From positions 44,613,804 to 44,677,803 of the forward strand of contig CM075860.1 in assembly GCA_037975125.1 (NCBI GenBank): 64,000 nt of DNA. The letters run 5' to 3'. The translations under genes and the position numbers were made by a program. This DNA comes from Latrodectus hesperus. Lineage: Eukaryota; Arthropoda; Arachnida; Araneae; Theridiidae. The notes under the pieces were generated by a model. The model was not told where the DNA came from, ran no database searches, and saw only the letters and a program-made list of their open reading frames with translations. Shown piece after piece: positions 19,894 to 32,342 of this stretch; position 1 is the stretch's first letter; each line of letters opens with the position of its first letter.

Positions 19894-22800
19894 TTTTTAT
19901 TTTAAGTATTAATATTTTAATTTTAAATTTCATTTTCCATTTACAATAAAAATATAAGAATTTTTTAACTATTGTATTTTATTATAATGAAAACAACATT
20001 CAATAAATTGGTGGCATCGTATGTTTAGCCATTTTTCAGAAATTGGTAATATTAAGAAAGTTTATTATTAGCAATCAAAGGGACATTAAGGTGAGGATTG
20101 CCAATAAAAAATTATAATTAATGGCGATTTTTAAACATTGGTTTTTTATTTTTCATGATTTTTTTTTACAATTTTTCTACACCAAAAACCTTTTAGAAGA
20201 ATATTGAACTACCTTTTATTCTTGTTTAAAAATTTCAAGAAATTGAAACCAATTTTAACGAAGAATTCTAATTTAAGAAAATTTTATGTATATATATAAT
20301 ATATATAATTTTATGTATATATATAATTTTATGTATAATTTTATGTATCATTTCATTTCATTTCTATTTAAACTAACATTTAAAAAGTGTTTTCTATATA
20401 AAATGCTATCTTTTTCTTAAAAATAATTATTGTTCTAAAAGATTTTCCTTAAAAAAATCTTTAAAATTTAAGAACTGTTAATTTTCTAAAAGCAAATAAT
20501 TATTCGAAATTCCTCAATATATCTCTAAAAATATATCAAATTATCATAAGTTATTTCAAATAGAATGAACGATCAATTCATATAATTAAACAAGAATAAT
20601 TAAGGAGGATCAATTCAGGATCATCAGAAAAATAGTAAATTAATTCATTGTTAACTTGTTAAAAGCAAAATAAGTCACCACAGATGCATTAAAATTCATA
20701 GCAAATTATTACTATAATTTTGTGTTTTGAAATTAAATATTTTCGACAATCCATGCATAAAATTAAATAATTTGTAAACCATTCTGTTCTAAATAATTTG
20801 CAATTTATAATAAATATTTTAAAAAATAATAGAATAACTTACTTTGTGTAGGAAGTATAACTGAGTGAGGAACACTAGAAGTGGCGGTAAAAAAACTAAG
20901 ACCCCACCTTAGCTTTCAGAATTTTTTGATGATCAGGTAAATAGCAAATAACAACACGAACGTCCCCACTTCCAAATGATTTCGTTCCATGATAAATTCG
21001 CAAATAAAAAACCTTGTAAAAAAGCTATAAAAACTCAGAAATATACATCAATCGAACATTTGAGCCAAGGCATCACGAGGAAACACTGTTGAATAAATGA
21101 TGGGACAAAAGTAAACAGCGCGTCGTTTATGCGAAATATTTGAATTTTAGATGTCTTGCGAAACTGTGGAACCTAGAAATTGATTCTATATTTCTGGCGC
21201 GTTAACGAGCTCGTTATGTAATATGGAAGGAGAAGTATTTCATTAATAATTCTTCGATTCTTGAAGGGGATGTTCGAAGATGTGAAAATATCACGTGACG
21301 GAAGACCTCATGTGGAAAAGGTGGACAGATAACGTAGGGGAGATGCTATACACTCTTTGGAAAAATAACAACCATAAGAAATAAAGTTCTGTAGTTTTAT
21401 ATTAAAAGTGAGGCACATTATGAAACTGAGTATTTCAAGAAACAGCAATTTCTTGAACTGCTTTTTCTTGATATGAACATTCGAAATCAATGTGTAAAAA
21501 AAAATAATTATCAACTATAATCATGAAAGCATTTAACTTTCCAGCATATATTAGAAGAATAGAATATGAGATCAGCTATTTCATGAAGAAGCCAATTAAT
21601 ATTTTAAGAGTTCTGAAAATTAAGGATAATTTATGTTAATGCAAATAAATCTACATATGCTCCTCTCTTTCCAGTGAGGACTTTCAAGCCTTCTCCTTAT
21701 CTGGAGCTACTTCAATACTGTACTGGACAATACAATATCAGACAGACACCTCATGTCTGAAAAGAAGATGGCAGGTGTAATTAAAAAAAGTATTTGGTTC
21801 TAAACCTGATAATAATTTTCGTTGGAATAACGCAGTCGTTTGCCATCTGCTTAAAGAACATTTTCAATTCAAAAAGAATATAAATTAGACTTCTACAATG
21901 TTTGAAATAAAATCCTTCAAGCATGAAAGACCATCAAAAATTCTGCTCGCACTAAAGTAAACACTTCCGATCTCAATTATGAATGGCTTGTAAAGGCAGC
22001 TTTTTGCTGAATATTTCACCAAAACACTTCCGATAATAACTAGTGTAGTTTCTAGTAACTGCAGTTTTGATGGCGGAAATGGAATCCAGGTATTAAGAGG
22101 TATTCGGTGACTAGAAGTGTTTTAAAGGTGGGAAAAATCGGTTTTATTCCCAAGTGAACTTTTGGGAACTTTCGGAAATTTTGAAAATCTTAGATGATAT
22201 ATAAATTTTGAAGTTTATTTTTCATCAAAAGATTATTAAATAAATAAGAAATTTGTTATACAATTAAATACTGAGGAATAGTCAGGTTAAAGTTATTCCT
22301 ACTAGAATACTGAGGAATGGTCAGGCTGGGTTTATTCCTACTGGAATTTCGAGAATTTTCAAACGATATAATAAACTTTAAAAAAAATTTTTTCATGAAA
22401 AATTTATTAAAATAAAGAAAAAAATTATTACATTGAAATACTTAGAAGCCTGTTGAAAAAATCATTTTTTTACAGTTTTCAAAAAAGAGCATTATTATAT
22501 ATATTTATATATATGAGTATTTTTCTAAAAAATAATTTTCAATGGAAAAGAAACAATTTAGCATTAAATATAACTTTAGAATAACTTTAAAAATTGATCC
22601 TTTCTAATTATGAATTTATAACAAAAGAAAACATGAATGTCAACATTTATTCTGATTGTCCTGAGAAATAAATCTTGATATATTAATTAAATTTTTATTT
22701 ATAGCTTTTTTAAGCATTCTTTTTTTTCCACAGCATGAAACATTAACTTTGGTTCTAATTGACAGAACAAACATTTTTTGCATCACAATCATGTATTCAC

Positions 22801-23040
22801 TTCATTTCGTTTCATGTATGTAAGGCAAAATATTCCATTAAATGAAATATGATCGGTTGAGTTTATTTCCACAAAATTGCTAATATTTTCCAGAATTCCC
22901 GAGTAAATTTCCATGCTTCAAAATTCCAAGAAATTTTACATCACTATAAATGGTACTTCAATGTATTTATTAAATCATAAAAAAATGTAAATATAATGAT
23001 ATATTTAACACAAAAAGTTTAAAAGACTAATATTCTAAAA
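19894..23040. other. AT-rich DNA below the distal Cdc42 exon
   Basis: No gene seen. The stretch about 20850-21330 is less AT-rich and contains a TATA-like CTATAAAAAC at about 21024; it could be an old retroelement terminal region, but I cannot support that. Confidence 0.4.
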
Positions 23041-23055
23041 ACAGAAAAAAAAATC

Positions 23056-23061
23056 TTTATT
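23056..23061 (-). terminator. Poly(A) signal for the distal Cdc42 last exon
   Basis: AATAAA on the minus strand, 117 nt below the exon 4b stop codon, followed by a T-rich stretch that could act as the downstream element. It supports 4b being a genuine terminal exon. Confidence 0.5.
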
Positions 23062-23178
23062 CAGAACTACAAAGATACATTTACATATACAACATAAATT
23101 TTAATATTATATAATTGTACAATCATCAACTGATTAGTCCGTTTTTCATAACATTTTAAAATTGATCATACATAATTT

Positions 23179-23277
23179 CTAAAGCAGTGTGCATTTCCGG
23201 TTCCTGTGATGTCGCCGTTTTTTTGGAGGAGCCAAAACCGCCAAGATTGCTTCATCAAAAACATTTTTTAGTCCTTT
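23179..23277 (-). CDS. Cdc42: Cdc42 candidate distal alternative last exon, 4b (codons 163-194 and stop)
   Basis: Below an acceptor ATACCTATAG the sequence reads [18 protein letters not shown], then a strongly basic tail KKRRHHRNRK and a CaaX box CTLL, then TAG at 23181-23179. The first 18 residues match exon 4a at 16 positions. Seven codons differ only synonymously and two change the residue, the pattern of a coding exon under purifying selection rather than a decaying copy. It starts in phase 0 like 4a, so exon 3 can splice to either. No copies of exons 1-3 are seen nearby, so it is unlikely to be a separate gene. An AATAAA follows 117 nt below the stop. The AVLxPP motif and basic tail also recall Rac tails. 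Splicing to exon 3 is inferred, not observed. Confidence 0.8.
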   Translation of the reverse strand, partial: KGLKNVFDEAILAVLAPPKKRRHHRNRKCTLL

Positions 23278-23664
23278 CTATAGGTATAAATTTATAATCA
23301 ATGACTTAATAATAAGAAGTTTAAGCAAAAAATAGTATTCATTTCAAGCATTGTTAAGTAAAAATTAAAAAATGTATTGTTAATAAAGTGGATTTAATAA
23401 TATACTTTAATTTTGCTTATTTTAAAGTCTGCGCAAGAAATTTGCTAGTTCATTGGAAGCTTATTCTACTCTAATTATCTTGATAAAAGCACTTTTTTTT
23501 AATAATACCGTTTTTCTTAGCATTATCTCATTCTGTAATGTGGACAGCAAAATGTGAAACAAATGCAAATTGCTCACATTTTTTGTATCAGGTTTAGTAA
23601 ATATTCTATTGAAGTTTCATTACATATTTTTAAATACCCCAATATTGTTTTTAAGCACACACAT

Positions 23665-23913
<249 letters not shown>

Positions 23914-23921
23914 GGGGTGTG

Positions 23922-24066
23922 TTCTCTTCTTCTTCATTGGCCTGACAGCACAGGGTGGGCCTTTGCCTTCCTCAGAAGTGCATACCAAGACCCCTTATTT
24001 TTGGACAAGGTCATCCAGTTTGTCACTTTTAGTGTTTTCAGGTCGTTTTCAAGGCAGTCACGCCAT
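23922..24066 (-). mobile_element. RTE-like 3' fragment inserted in a microsatellite
   Basis: It carries the 3' end shared with 806-1285 ([30 protein letters not shown]-repeat tail on the plus strand). TA/TG repeats lie on both sides, so it landed inside a simple repeat. Confidence 0.8.
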
Positions 24067-24080
24067 TGTATATTTATATA

Positions 24081-24084
<4 letters not shown>

Positions 24085-24153
<69 letters not shown>
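24085..24153. repeat. (TG)n microsatellite
   Basis: About 68 bp TG followed by a short GA run. Confidence 0.97.
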
Positions 24154-24157
<4 letters not shown>

Positions 24158-24169
24158 AGAGAGAGTTTG

Positions 24170-24335
24170 GTTTTGTTTGTCGCTCAACGGTCATTTTTTG
24201 CAGACGAGGGCTAATTAGACCGGGACTTACGGCTTAAAGTGGATTCCGAACCATTACAAACATCCATGCCCAAGATAGGATTCGAACCCACGAACTATTG
24301 AACCGAAGGCAAGAGCGCAAGGTGCCAGCTCGGCG
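24170..24335 (-). repeat. Family B SINE
   Basis: The minus strand carries the B box GGGTTCGAATCC and the head CCGAGCTGGCA. The body ends with GACCGTTGAGCGACAAAC. A (GA)8-like run follows its head. Confidence 0.8.
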
Positions 24336-24479
24336 TGTAGAGAGAGAGAGAAGGGTTCCAGCTCAGGTGTGATCTCTTCATCTGGACGTTGCTCAAAATT
24401 ACAAGAACCTTGGAGATAAGCAAGTATTCTAAACCTGTTAGCCTGAACCACTATGTATGTAAATTGAAGTTTCAATCAA

Positions 24480-24880
24480 ATTAGGCCTCATGTGCAAAAA
24501 GAGATGACATTGTCACTCATCATTTGAACACAAAAACTTTAGGCACAGATGCCATATAATCCAGCATTCCAAATTCTGAGTTTGAGGATTTTTTGACGGA
24601 TTTTCTAGTTTTACTTGTAACCTGGGAGACTTGTAAGAATTATGTAGAAAATTCTATTTTAACAACCCAATTATTTACGTCATTGCAAGAGATCGAAATA
24701 CGTCATCTTGGTAACGTTTCTTCGTCACCAAAAAAATTCAGAATTTGGTATGCTGGGTTATACAGCATCTGTGCCAAACTTTTCGTCCACGTTACGTTTC
24801 TACCATTAATATAAAGAACTGAATTGTTATTGTGCAAAACTGAAAGAGATGGATCTCGAAAAATGACACTAACCAAGTAA
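24480..24880. repeat. Diverged inverted duplicate
   Basis: The plus-strand block GGCACAGATGCCATATAATC at 24542 reappears inverted near 24780 as GGCACAGATGCTGTATAACC, with homology over about 50 bp. It may be what is left of a larger inverted-repeat element. The open minus-strand frame 24703-24993 overlaps the right arm and is not recognised. Confidence 0.5.
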
Positions 24881-25021
24881 CTGACGGGACTCTCAAATTC
24901 AATATTTTGTTGAAATTTTCTATGACGCGTGTTTATTAGTATGAAATGACAGCCATAATAGGAAAATAGAAGTGTAAGTCCCAAAGATGCCACATTTTTG
25001 CCACTTGATTGAGAGGGATGA

Positions 25022-25063
25022 TAATAGTTGCTACAGTTGTAGCAATAACTGTAGCAACTATTA
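25022..25063. repeat. Perfect 17-bp inverted repeat with 8-nt spacer
   Basis: TAATAGTTGCTACAGTT, spacer GTAGCAAT, then its exact reverse complement. No annotated element around it. Confidence 0.95.
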
Positions 25064-25198
25064 AGCCTATTGAAACTTCATATGAAATCATCTGAATGTT
25101 TTATTTGAATGCATATAAATCTGAGATATTTGAAAAAATACTACAGTTTTCAGTGTCTAATCTAATGGATTTGAGCAAGAGAACATGAAGATACGAGA

Positions 25199-25330
25199 GT
25201 TCTCCGACGACGAATGCGGCACCTAAAAGATGACATGGTCACAATGTCCTCCACTCAGGGGTGATCGGCCACGTCTGGGGTTCCGCTTTTAAATCAGGAG
25301 ACCCTATCATATTAGGAGTCACAGTGGCGC
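25199..25330 (+). repeat. Family E SINE-like fragment
   Basis: It shares GTCACAATGTCCTCCA and the GAGACCC region with the 61961 copy. Truncated at both ends. Confidence 0.45.
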
Positions 25331-26070
25331 TCGCTGTATGCTCTGCGACATATACCGTTGGTTCTCTTTTTCTGTTGTGACGGAATTTGAAGCATTTCTA
25401 ATGCCTGGGTATTAGAGGAAAAATGATATTCAACTATCACTGGAAAAAAATTGGCAAAACAGCTTTTATTTCAATATTATTTTGTTAATTTTTCGGGTAG
25501 GATTTACCATGAAACATTAAGCAACAATTTTAAAAATATTTAAAAATGAAACATTCAACAACAATTTGAAATAATTCTGAATTTCATCTTAAATCAGAAA
25601 AAGTGCAAATTTCAGTAGCAAAATAAATCAAATATTTCATGAAGTATAGCCAAAATAGAATTAAAAATATGTAATCTTTCTATTCAATGTTTGAAAATAA
25701 TTATAAAAAAAATTAAATTTGAAAAATACTAAATTTATTTGTAAAATTTTAAATTACTACTTCTAAAATAGGAACCATTTGTATTCACATAGCATCGTTG
25801 AGAAATTAATGAGCAGTTTGTAAAATAAGGAGAAAGTAAATCAGCACTTGATCAACTTGCCAGGCTACCACATAAGGCACTAGAATTACTTTGAATGATA
25901 TCTGCTTCTCTTACATCCTGGTTTAATCTTTACTTATATTTCAATGATGGCACCGAAGTTTATTAGGTAATATTTCAGACATGTAAAAAAAGAAATGCAG
26001 TAGAAACCCTATTTTACACTTTTCAAGAGACCGCGAAAAAAGGGTTTAAATCGCAGGAAAGTGTTAACGG
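25331..26070. other. AT-rich DNA
   Basis: No gene or clear repeat recognised. Confidence 0.5.
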
Positions 26071-26078
26071 AGAATTGT

Positions 26079-26248
26079 TTGTCGCACAACGGTCATTTTT
26101 TGCACACGAGAGTTAACTAGACCGAAAACTACGGTTTAAAGTGAATTCCGATCCACTAGAAAGACCCATGCCCAAGTGGGATTCGAACCCATGAATGTTG
26201 AAACGAAGGCAAGAGCACTAGTTATTCGACTGCCAGACTGGCAATGTA
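26079..26248 (-). repeat. Family B SINE
   Basis: B box GGGTTCGAATCC on the minus strand and the shared GACCGTTGTGCGACAAAC end. Diverged relative to 37454-37631. Confidence 0.75.
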
Positions 26249-26542
26249 AACGGAGAGAAAAGTCTTCTGCAAATGTAATAAAATACTGAACATATACAAT
26301 CCATTTTAATTAAATAATACATATTACATAAAAATGTAAAAGTACTACGGCCGTATACAACAGCAAAGTCCCCTGTACCTATCCCAAGAAGGGTTCTACC
26401 AGTTTAGATGGGACTTGCTGGAAAGATGAAAAGAAAGTGGCACCACCGGGTCCCGCCCACGCAACGGAGCCACGCTCCAAAACGCAACAACTTCACACAC
26501 TAGTGGAGGGTACCCCTCAGCAGCCACTAGCGGTCCCTAATG

Positions 26543-26926
26543 GACTAGTTTTAGTGGTTGTGGCATCCATCTTCAATCCGGAAGGGTGGGGTTCAATTCC
26601 CAATGCCACCAAAGACCCACCGAGAACATGCGATATATATGCTCGTGAAATCTGTGGAATCAAAAGTCCTGTGATCGGTCTTTGAACAATTAACATGGGT
26701 ATAGTGGTCTGGAGAAAATTTCCTTCCCCACCAGATCAATGTCAAAATTGAGGGAGTGGATACTCTGGTGGTGCCATCTATTGGTGGAGTCTTAGAGCAA
26801 ATTCGTCCTTTCATCTTCATGGTGTTCTTGTTAAACGAATGACGCACTTTATTGACTTAAATTCATATAGCCTATAGCAAATCGAGCTTGGCTTTTCCGA
26901 ATGTCATAAGTAACAACAACACAAAA
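26543..26926 (+). repeat. Family A SINE, full-length copy
   Basis: A box GGACTAGTTTTAGTGGTTGTGGC, B box GGGTTCAATTCCC, and the full body to an AACAACAAC tail. It directly abuts the end of the Tigger pseudogene. Confidence 0.82.
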
Positions 26927-26935
26927 ATACTACTC

Positions 26936-28240
26936 TAAAAAAAGCATAATATAGATGTCTCTTTTGCCTTCTTTGGCTGTATACTTTCAACTTGCTTTTC
27001 AAGTTCATACACTTGCTCAAAACTATTAACATCAATATCTGCATCAGAAACGTATCTTTTTACAGTGTTTATTGTACAAACTACTTCTGCACAAATGAGC
27101 ACACAACTATCACCAATATCATCAAAATCATTATCACTGTCACTTTCTTTCTGAACTGAATTGATCAAACTTCCTACCGGCACTGTTTACGCAGTTTCAA
27201 ATTCATCGTTAAAATGGGGAAGTCCTTTACTTCATATGATCTATTTTCAATTTCTCTCATACAGTAATAAGAGCACTATCTTCTTCATCTTCTTCACTTA
27301 CTCCTGAACTCATAGCTTTGGAAGAAGCCAATTTTTTTAACTATTGTTTATGTTATGCGTTTTGAATGTCAGCGAGTCCTTCCCTGGGTCTATCAATCTC
27401 AATAATCTCTGCGCAACACTTTTTTTCTGTAAAAATTCTTGAAAACTTGGATTGTTTTTATATCCATTGGCTGAAAACTGCTCAAGTTAATTTTCTTTGG
27501 AACTGCAGAGCACTGATGAATAACTAAAATAATTCTTTTGTTTTGTAATCCCATCTTCGCATCAAGAGCATATATTTGCCTCTCAAATAGTCAGAAGTCA
27601 TCCAAGCTTCTATTATTGTCTCATATATTGTGGACACGTTTTTCCTATTTTTGAAGAATTGAGATTTCTTGAACTTATGCGTTTTAGGCCTCCAAACGTT
27701 ACTGTAAGCCTAAGCTTATTGTTTTCGCCCCCAATTTTGGCAGTTCTTGCTTTTAAACGTGAAAGTTTTGTTCAGAACACAAAAAATACTGTCAACTTAT
27801 ATCTATGCTGAAAATGTCCTGGGGTGAATACTCCTTCACCTTCCCCTGCTGCCATTCTTGAACACTTTCTTCTGGCGTAGCGAAACAGTCGCGGACAAGT
27901 TCTCAATGGAAAAGCTTATCTGCCACGTTTAAAGCCTTTTCAACAACACGTCACTCATGGGGATGCTCGAAACACGTGCCAACTCTGGAATCATCTTCAG
28001 AATTTCCTCAAACTTTACATACTTCGAATAGCTATAATATTTCCTCTTACAAAAACATCCACTTTTATTTACGTTTTTAACAGTTGAGTCCTTGTTCTTT
28101 ACTATCATGTTAGAGTGGATACCGATATCCCCAGCTTTTTAGCTAGCGCAACACGTGATTTTTCATGAACTTCAGCTTCCTTAAAACTTTCAATTTTTCT
28201 TGAATAGAAAGACTCATTCCCTTTCTTTTTTAAATTTTTT
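26936..28240 (-). pseudogene. Tigger/pogo-type (CENP-B/DDE) transposase pseudogene
   Basis: The minus strand, in broken frames, reads SIQEKLKVLRKL (helix-turn-helix start), FATPEESVQEWQQGK, QDIFSIDI (DDE start), ELPKLGAKTISLGL, KRIILVIHQCSAVPKKIN, QPMDIKTIQVFKNFYRKKVL and a C-terminal acidic section with TVKRYVSDADIDVNSFEQ. The order matches Tigger transposases (family knowledge). Many stops and frameshifts; dead. Terminal repeats were not identified. Confidence 0.65.
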
Positions 28241-28910
28241 ACATGGCAAAATTAACACTATTAAAATCAAAACATTTTAAGAAGCAAAAAACTGTGATAT
28301 TTAACACCTCACTACACTCGGCTTCGATAAGCAATCCAGGCAGTAGACAGGAAATACGACATCGTGTGGAAAGAAAATGCTTTTCCATGTGCCGTGCACG
28401 CATATTGAAGAAATATTTATCGCAAACGTGTAAGCGTTACTAAAGCAACAGACGTATTTCTATCACTTTGATTTCATTTCTTCAAATATGAATTTCCAAT
28501 GTTCAGTAATGAGAGATGCTAAATTTAATCAGTTTTATTAATTCTGTAAAAATAGATACAGCTCAGATGCATTGCGCATGCGTGAGATTTCGTTTCCATC
28601 ACTTCAGTGTGTGATGCTTTTCATCATGTTGCTCGCGTGTAGCAAAGCCATCGGAAGGTGCCTCAGACATTTACTCCCTCAATCTGTGTGGCCTTTCACA
28701 TTCGTCCCGATACTATAGCGGTTGAACACATTACACTGCAACTGTACTCGAGTGAATGAACTATTGAAAAAAGACCACGAATGAATTACGAGCTACACCG
28801 AATTCATAGCTTATAAGATAAATCTCGTAACATGGGAGAAAAGTGCGAGAGAAAGCAAAAATATCATGAAAAAATGGTCTTCGCAGATCTGTGACAACTT
28901 CAAAAAGTGT

Positions 28911-30112
28911 GTTGTTGCTGCTTATGACACTTGGATCAGCCAAGCTCGCCATGCTCTTGTCTATGCGAATTTAAGTCATTAAGGTACGTCTTTTGTTTAA
29001 CCAGCGCACCACGAAGGTTAAATGCGACTTTTCTTCCTGGAACCAGGGGTACGTGTACCTTCCTGGGGCTTGAGCACAGCCACCAGGCGCGTCGGCAGGT
29101 GGTGGATAGCCGAATGTCCTGTAGGAATGACAGGATAGCCTTGAATATAGAATCAGAGGCCGCGAACCAGCTCCCGTTCGCGTCCTAGGGTTAATTGGCA
29201 CCGCGGTATTGGTGTCTTAACGGAGCCTCTAGTTGCTTGGCGAACTTCTAGAGTAATTTGCCTTGCCTAGTAACTCAGGCAATGCTGGGTGGACTTATAT
29301 TACCTGAGTTTTTTTTTTTTAATTGTTATCTTATGGCTGGCTGAAAAGACACAAGAAGTAACAAACCTTTCTGCATTTGCAGGTGAAGCCTCTAAAGTAG
29401 ACCTTGCTGAAAAGACAAGGGAACTCAGATGTAATCTTGTAAAGGAGCAGCAATGAATCCTTCACTTGAGGTAGAAATGACCTCAAAACCATCTTCTTCT
29501 GGTGAAAGTCAGGAAGCTATTCCTAGCATGACCGACTTTCTGACCAGATGGGACTGTTTCAGCAAGACCTTATCTGCTGGAAATGTCATATGCAAGAGGA
29601 AACGGCAGAGCATGTCATTTACGAATGTGAGGCTCTTGCCCTCCCTAAATTAACTTCTTTAGGCTTCATCCATACTAGAGAGTTACACTTAGACTCCATT
29701 AAAGGGTTATCGGACTTTATTAGTAAAGTGGGTGACCCGAGCAATTGGAACTAGGAAACATTGGGTTTGGAGTTAGCGGTACAAAATGCTGATAAAAGCA
29801 GAAGTGCCCAATGACATACAAACTCAATTTTAAGAAGAAGAAGAAGACGACTTTTCTTCAAGACTTCTCCATAGATGGCACCACCAGAGGATCCACTCTC
29901 AATTTTGACTTTGATTTGAAGGGGTGAGGGAATTTACTTCAAACCATTACACTCATGGTAACTGTCAAAAACCGACCACAGGACTTTCGATTCCACAGAT
30001 TTAACGAGCACGTAATATCACATGTACTCGGTGAGACTTTTGGCGGCAATGAAAATCGAACTTAATCCTTCTGGACGAAAAGCCGATGCTTTAACCACTA
30101 AACTACAACCCC
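28911..30112 (-). repeat. Family A SINE split by a retrotransposon insertion
   Basis: The 3' part (28911-29036) and the 5' part (29848-30112) join into one family A SINE on the minus strand when 29037-29847 and one copy of the 12-bp duplication are removed. The order of blocks then matches 32811-33175. The head near 30100 keeps the A-box remnant but the B box is degraded. Confidence 0.82.
29037..29847 (+). mobile_element. 5'-truncated non-LTR retrotransposon nested in a SINE, 811 bp
   Basis: It is flanked by the perfect 12-bp duplication CGACTTTTCTTC (29025-29036, 29848-29859). The plus strand encodes a polymerase C-terminus with a Cys/His cluster CWKCHMQEETAEHVIYECEA and a final FISKVGDPSNWN stop, then a 3' UTR GCTGATAAAAGCAGAAGTGC and an AAG-repeat tail. 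The 5' part (29040-29450) is not recognised. A 60-bp 3' scrap of the same family is at 46282-46343. Confidence 0.88.

Positions 30113-30206
<94 letters not shown>
30113..30206. repeat. (TA)n(TG)n(TA)n microsatellite
   Basis: TA, about 60 bp of TG, then TA; it abuts the head of the split SINE. Confidence 0.97.
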
Positions 30207-30209
30207 TCC

Positions 30210-31976
30210 TCAATAAAGATTTTAAATTAGTCTGTATCAATCGTTAGATAAGAAATAAGATGATACAAAAAACATTAAAAAAGAAAACGTTAAAAAAAGA
30301 AAGAAAATGATAGAAAGAGCAAAAAAAAAAAAAAAGGTAAAGGATTTTATATTTTTTTATAGGAAAATATACATTAAAATATTCTTGATGATTCTAAGGT
30401 TGTTATTTAAAAAAAAATGGAGAGTCAAATATGTAGCAAATTTAATCGACAACTACTTAAATAGTTTCCGCAAAAATCAATCATCGCATGTATAACCAAA
30501 TTTGAGAATAAATGGGGGAAATATGATTAACTAATGTATTTTCCAGATTTTTAGATAGGAGTTTAATGTCTGTCAGTGCAATTAAGAAAAACAGTGGTAT
30601 TGCTCTTAGATTATTACAAGTAGAACTTATAAAAATATAAAAATAAGTCAAGGGTACATGAAATTAAGGTTAAAGGGAATATGCGGTATAATCAAAGATT
30701 TCTGGCGAAATTTGACGTTAAAATTTGGAATCATTTAAAAATATGAGAAAATACATTAGAGAACAAAAAAATTTTCAAAAAAAATAGAATATACACAAAT
30801 TTTGACGCAAATGAACATGTAAAACAAGTGTATAGTTTTTAAAGTGTTTCCCAGGTCAAAAAAAATTTTTTTTGCAAGTTTACAAAAAACTATTTGAATG
30901 AATGATTCAAAAAAATTTTTTTGCAAATATACAAAAAACTATTTGAATGAATAATTATATCACAAACAAATTATTTATGCTAATAGAAATCGTGAATTTT
31001 CCTCATCAATATGAATCACTGTGAAATAACGAATTCGACATCCGAGTTGGTACCTTTCACTCTTGTAGACCTTGTGAAACCTTCAATGTGCTTAAGACTT
31101 CTCAGTACAATAGTCTACGGCTGGCTCAGTTAAAGAACCCACGACATGAGAACGCGAAAGCATAGATATTTCATCAAGATACCAAATGGACAAAAATACA
31201 CATTTTTGTGATGTTAATGCGGACATTATGACTCATCACTTTAAATATAAAATTATAATTTTATTTCATCAAAATTCTGTTGGTTGTTGTATAAATTGAA
31301 AAAAGCTAAATTCATAAATTAGTGTCCTGTATTCGTAAAAATTGTATAATAAAAGACAACAAAAGAACTTTTTCGTAATAAATATCTAATTAATTGTTCC
31401 TTACTTTATAACTATAGTAAATTTTCCATAATTTAATAATGTTCCGACTCAAGTTCAATCACTTCAAAAGTAATTTTATTTCGCGTATACAAAATATCAA
31501 TACTGATAAAGAAAGTTCCAATTCCTTAAAAATAAAATTTTAGTATAATTTTTTTTAAATAAATCGGAATTATTAACATCAAATTTAAAAAAAAATTTTC
31601 TGGGACATTTTATTTACAGATATCTAAGAAAAATTAAAAAAAAAGTGATACTCAAATATAAATAACATTCATCTATCACATCCTTTGTTAAAGACTAAGA
31701 TATTCTATATAAAATGTCAATTTGAAATTTTTCATGCAAGTTCTATCTCTTTTTTGATGGGAAGAAAGATTGTTTCATTTATTAATGAATGACTAAAGAT
31801 TCACGTCATCAAACTTTCTCACGTTATCAGTGATAGCGAACAATGGCCCATCATTAATTCAAGAAAACATTGCCACAGCAGATAATGATAAATTTTATGT
31901 AAAAAAATCAGCTTAAAAAGTACTAAAATTTCAAGTTTTAAATTTAGGAAACATATGAAGATAAAAAATTTTAAAA
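30210..31976. other. AT-rich DNA (inside the distal-isoform Cdc42 intron)
   Basis: No gene recognised. A short direct duplication (TTTGCAA...ACAAAAAACTATTTGAATGAAT) occurs at about 30873-30950. Confidence 0.45.
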
Positions 31977-31988
31977 ATATTAAATATG

Positions 31989-32342
31989 TTGTTGTTGTTA
32001 CCTATGATAATTGGACAAGCCAAGCTCGCTAGGACGTTGGCTATGGGATATTTAGTCTGAAGGGTGCGTCTTTCCTTTAACCATAGCACTAAGAATGTGA
32101 AAGTACTCCGATAGATGGCACCACCACAGAATCCATTGCCTCAATTTTCACATTGACCTGAAGGGGCAGGAAACTTCCTCCACACCATTACACCCACGGT
32201 AACTGCTCAACGATTGGCCACTTTCGATTCCACAGAATACACGAGCACTTATATCGCGCGTACTGGGTGGGGCTTTGGGAATCGAACCCCACCCTTCCGG
32301 ATAGAAGGCGGATGCCCTAATCACAAGGTTACCACGTCCCTT
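31989..32342 (-). repeat. Family A SINE with 12-bp target duplication
   Basis: Full-length on the minus strand, with B box GGGTTCGATTCCC. The duplication ATATTAAATATG is perfect at 31977-31988 and 32343-32354. Confidence 0.9.

Noticed and set aside
23179..23277. Exon 4b as the last exon of an independent Rac-like gene or a processed pseudogene
   Set aside because: It has an acceptor and no upstream coding sequence attached, so it is not a processed copy; no other Rho exons lie between it and Cdc42, and phase and sequence match Cdc42 exon 4a. The Rac-like tail remains a caveat.
24703..24993. 96-codon minus-strand frame as a membrane protein exon
   Set aside because: It overlaps an inverted repeat arm and has no recognisable family; splice sites in frame were not convincing.
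28931..29188. 85-codon plus-strand frame as a gene
   Set aside because: It runs across the SINE/retrotransposon junction at 29036.
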